From RGZA01 sp964568585 (lineage in GTDB: Bacteria > Pseudomonadota > Alphaproteobacteria > UBA9219 > RGZA01): DNA of 20,922 bases. Below, in pieces: positions 20,264-20,922 of the stretch. The stretch covers positions 1-20,922 of the forward strand of contig CAZMQI010000035.1 of the NCBI GenBank assembly GCA_964568585.1, read 5' to 3'. A program made the translations under genes and the position numbers. The stretch's first letter is position 1. Every line of letters starts with the position of its first letter. The notes beneath the pieces were generated by a model, which worked only from the letters and a program-made list of their open reading frames with translations, was not told where the DNA came from and did no database searches.

Positions 20264-20922
20264 ATGTTCTCACGCACATTACTCGCTGGATTAATTATTG
20301 GTTTGGCTGTCGTATCTCCTGCAATCGCAGAAACGCCAGCACTTCCCGGCAAAGATTTCAGCAAGGCGCCAGCGGGTGTTTATGCGCTCGATAAAAGCCA
20401 TGCAAGCCTCCTGTTTAAAATCAGCCATGTGGGGTTCTCCATGTATCATGGCCGTTTCAATAATTTTGATGCGCGCTTGAACTTCGATCCAAAGGCTCCA
20501 GAAAAAAGCACCGTCGAAGCAACCATTGATACCAGCAGCATCGATACTAATAACGCCAAGCTGCAAAACGATTTGAAGGGCGAAAAATTCTTCAACAGCG
20601 CGAAATTCCCGCAAGCAACGTTTAAGTCACTGCATATTTCACGTAGCGGCGATGCTGGTACCATGATGGGCGAATTGACCATTCTTGGCGTTACAAAACC
20701 TGTAAGCCTTAATGTTACATTCCGTGCGGCAGGACTTGGCCCATTCTCCAAGAAAGAAACGATTGGTTTTGCTGCAACCGGCACCATCAGCCGTTCCGCA
20801 TGGGGCATAAGTGCAATGGTTCCAATGGTGGGTGATGAAGTGCAAATCGACATCGATGCAGAATTCAATTATGCAGGTGCTGATGCTCCACCGCTTGCTA
20901 AAGCTACTGCTCCAGCCGCAGC
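20264..20922 (+). CDS. YceI family periplasmic lipid-binding-like protein, partial (3' end beyond window)
   Basis: Lipocalin-like YceI family protein; relatives bind isoprenoid or fatty-acid-like ligands in a beta-barrel, though physiological roles are mostly unproven. The frame is open for 219 codons to the window edge. A signal peptide (about 1-22, LIIGLAVVSPAIA|ET) precedes the barrel. Family blocks are VYALDKSHASLLFKISHVGFS, then HGRFNNFDARLNFDP, EATIDTSSIDTNN, LKGEKFFNSAKFPQATF, GELTILGVTKPVSLNVTF, and SRSAWGISAMVPMVGDEVQIDIDAEF. After the barrel an Ala/Pro-rich tail begins (about 203 onward), so only a short C-terminus is missing. ATG 20264 follows GGAGG (20251-20255) at 8 bases. Separated from the dsbA-like gene by a terminator, so independently transcribed. 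Confidence 0.92.
   Translation, partial: MFSRTLLAGLIIGLAVVSPAIAETPALPGKDFSKAPAGVYALDKSHASLLFKISHVGFSMYHGRFNNFDARLNFDPKAPEKSTVEATIDTSSIDTNNAKLQNDLKGEKFFNSAKFPQATFKSLHISRSGDAGTMMGELTILGVTKPVSLNVTFRAAGLGPFSKKETIGFAATGTISRSAWGISAMVPMVGDEVQIDIDAEFNYAGADAPPLAKATAPAA

Overview
The window is two unrelated pieces of alphaproteobacterial DNA joined inside genes near base 2988. The left piece (1 to about 2988) is GC-rich; a hand count of 2821-2880 gives 42/60 G+C. It looks like a sphingomonad-type chromosome. It holds the 5' part of rlmN (minus), a GFA-family zinc protein (plus), an IalB-like secreted protein and a histidine phosphatase overlapping at their stop/start codons (minus), and the first ~172 codons of dnaN (plus). 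The right piece (about 2988 to 20922) is clearly AT-richer (3121-3180 gives 23/60 G+C). It comes from a different, moderate-GC alphaproteobacterium, judged by NDUFA12, the NDUFA12-mlaD-DUF2155-aat order, the ihfB-lapA-pyrF order and a NrdJ-type ribonucleotide reductase homologue. Its exact lineage cannot be fixed from the sequence; a Micavibrio-like group is only a guess. The join cuts two housekeeping genes (dnaN and pyrF) mid-domain, so an assembly or amplification chimera is the simplest explanation.

Layout of the right piece. Minus strand: pyrF (cut by the join), lapA and ihfB form one run; then gltA with a promoter, a leader dyad and a downstream hairpin; then a NrdJ-family protein that keeps the N-terminal and C-terminal (TSCPD) regions but has lost the catalytic motifs. 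Plus strand: NDUFA12, mlaD and a DUF2155 gene. Convergent to them lies aat (minus), whose 3' end overlaps DUF2155. Then come two tandem, overlapping, uncharacterised membrane-protein genes (plus) that are paralogues of each other. They converge on a bifunctional PBP1A gene (minus). After a ~510-base divergent intergenic region come rne (RNase E with a large S1 insertion and an Arg/Gly/Asp/Asn-rich tail), an M48-TPR protease of BepA type, a ScsC-like DsbA protein with a strong terminator, and a YceI-family gene that runs off the window.

Functionally, the right piece is rich in cell-envelope genes: lipid transport (MlaD), peptidoglycan synthesis (PBP1A), outer-membrane quality control (M48/TPR), periplasmic disulfide chemistry (ScsC-like), YceI, and two unknown single-pass proteins. 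The rest is central metabolism (GltA), respiration (NDUFA12), RNA turnover (RNase E) and protein degradation tagging (Aat). The points most worth following are the apparently active-site-less NrdJ homologue (5561-7987), the tandem two-cysteine membrane paralogues (10377-11760), and the chimeric join itself.
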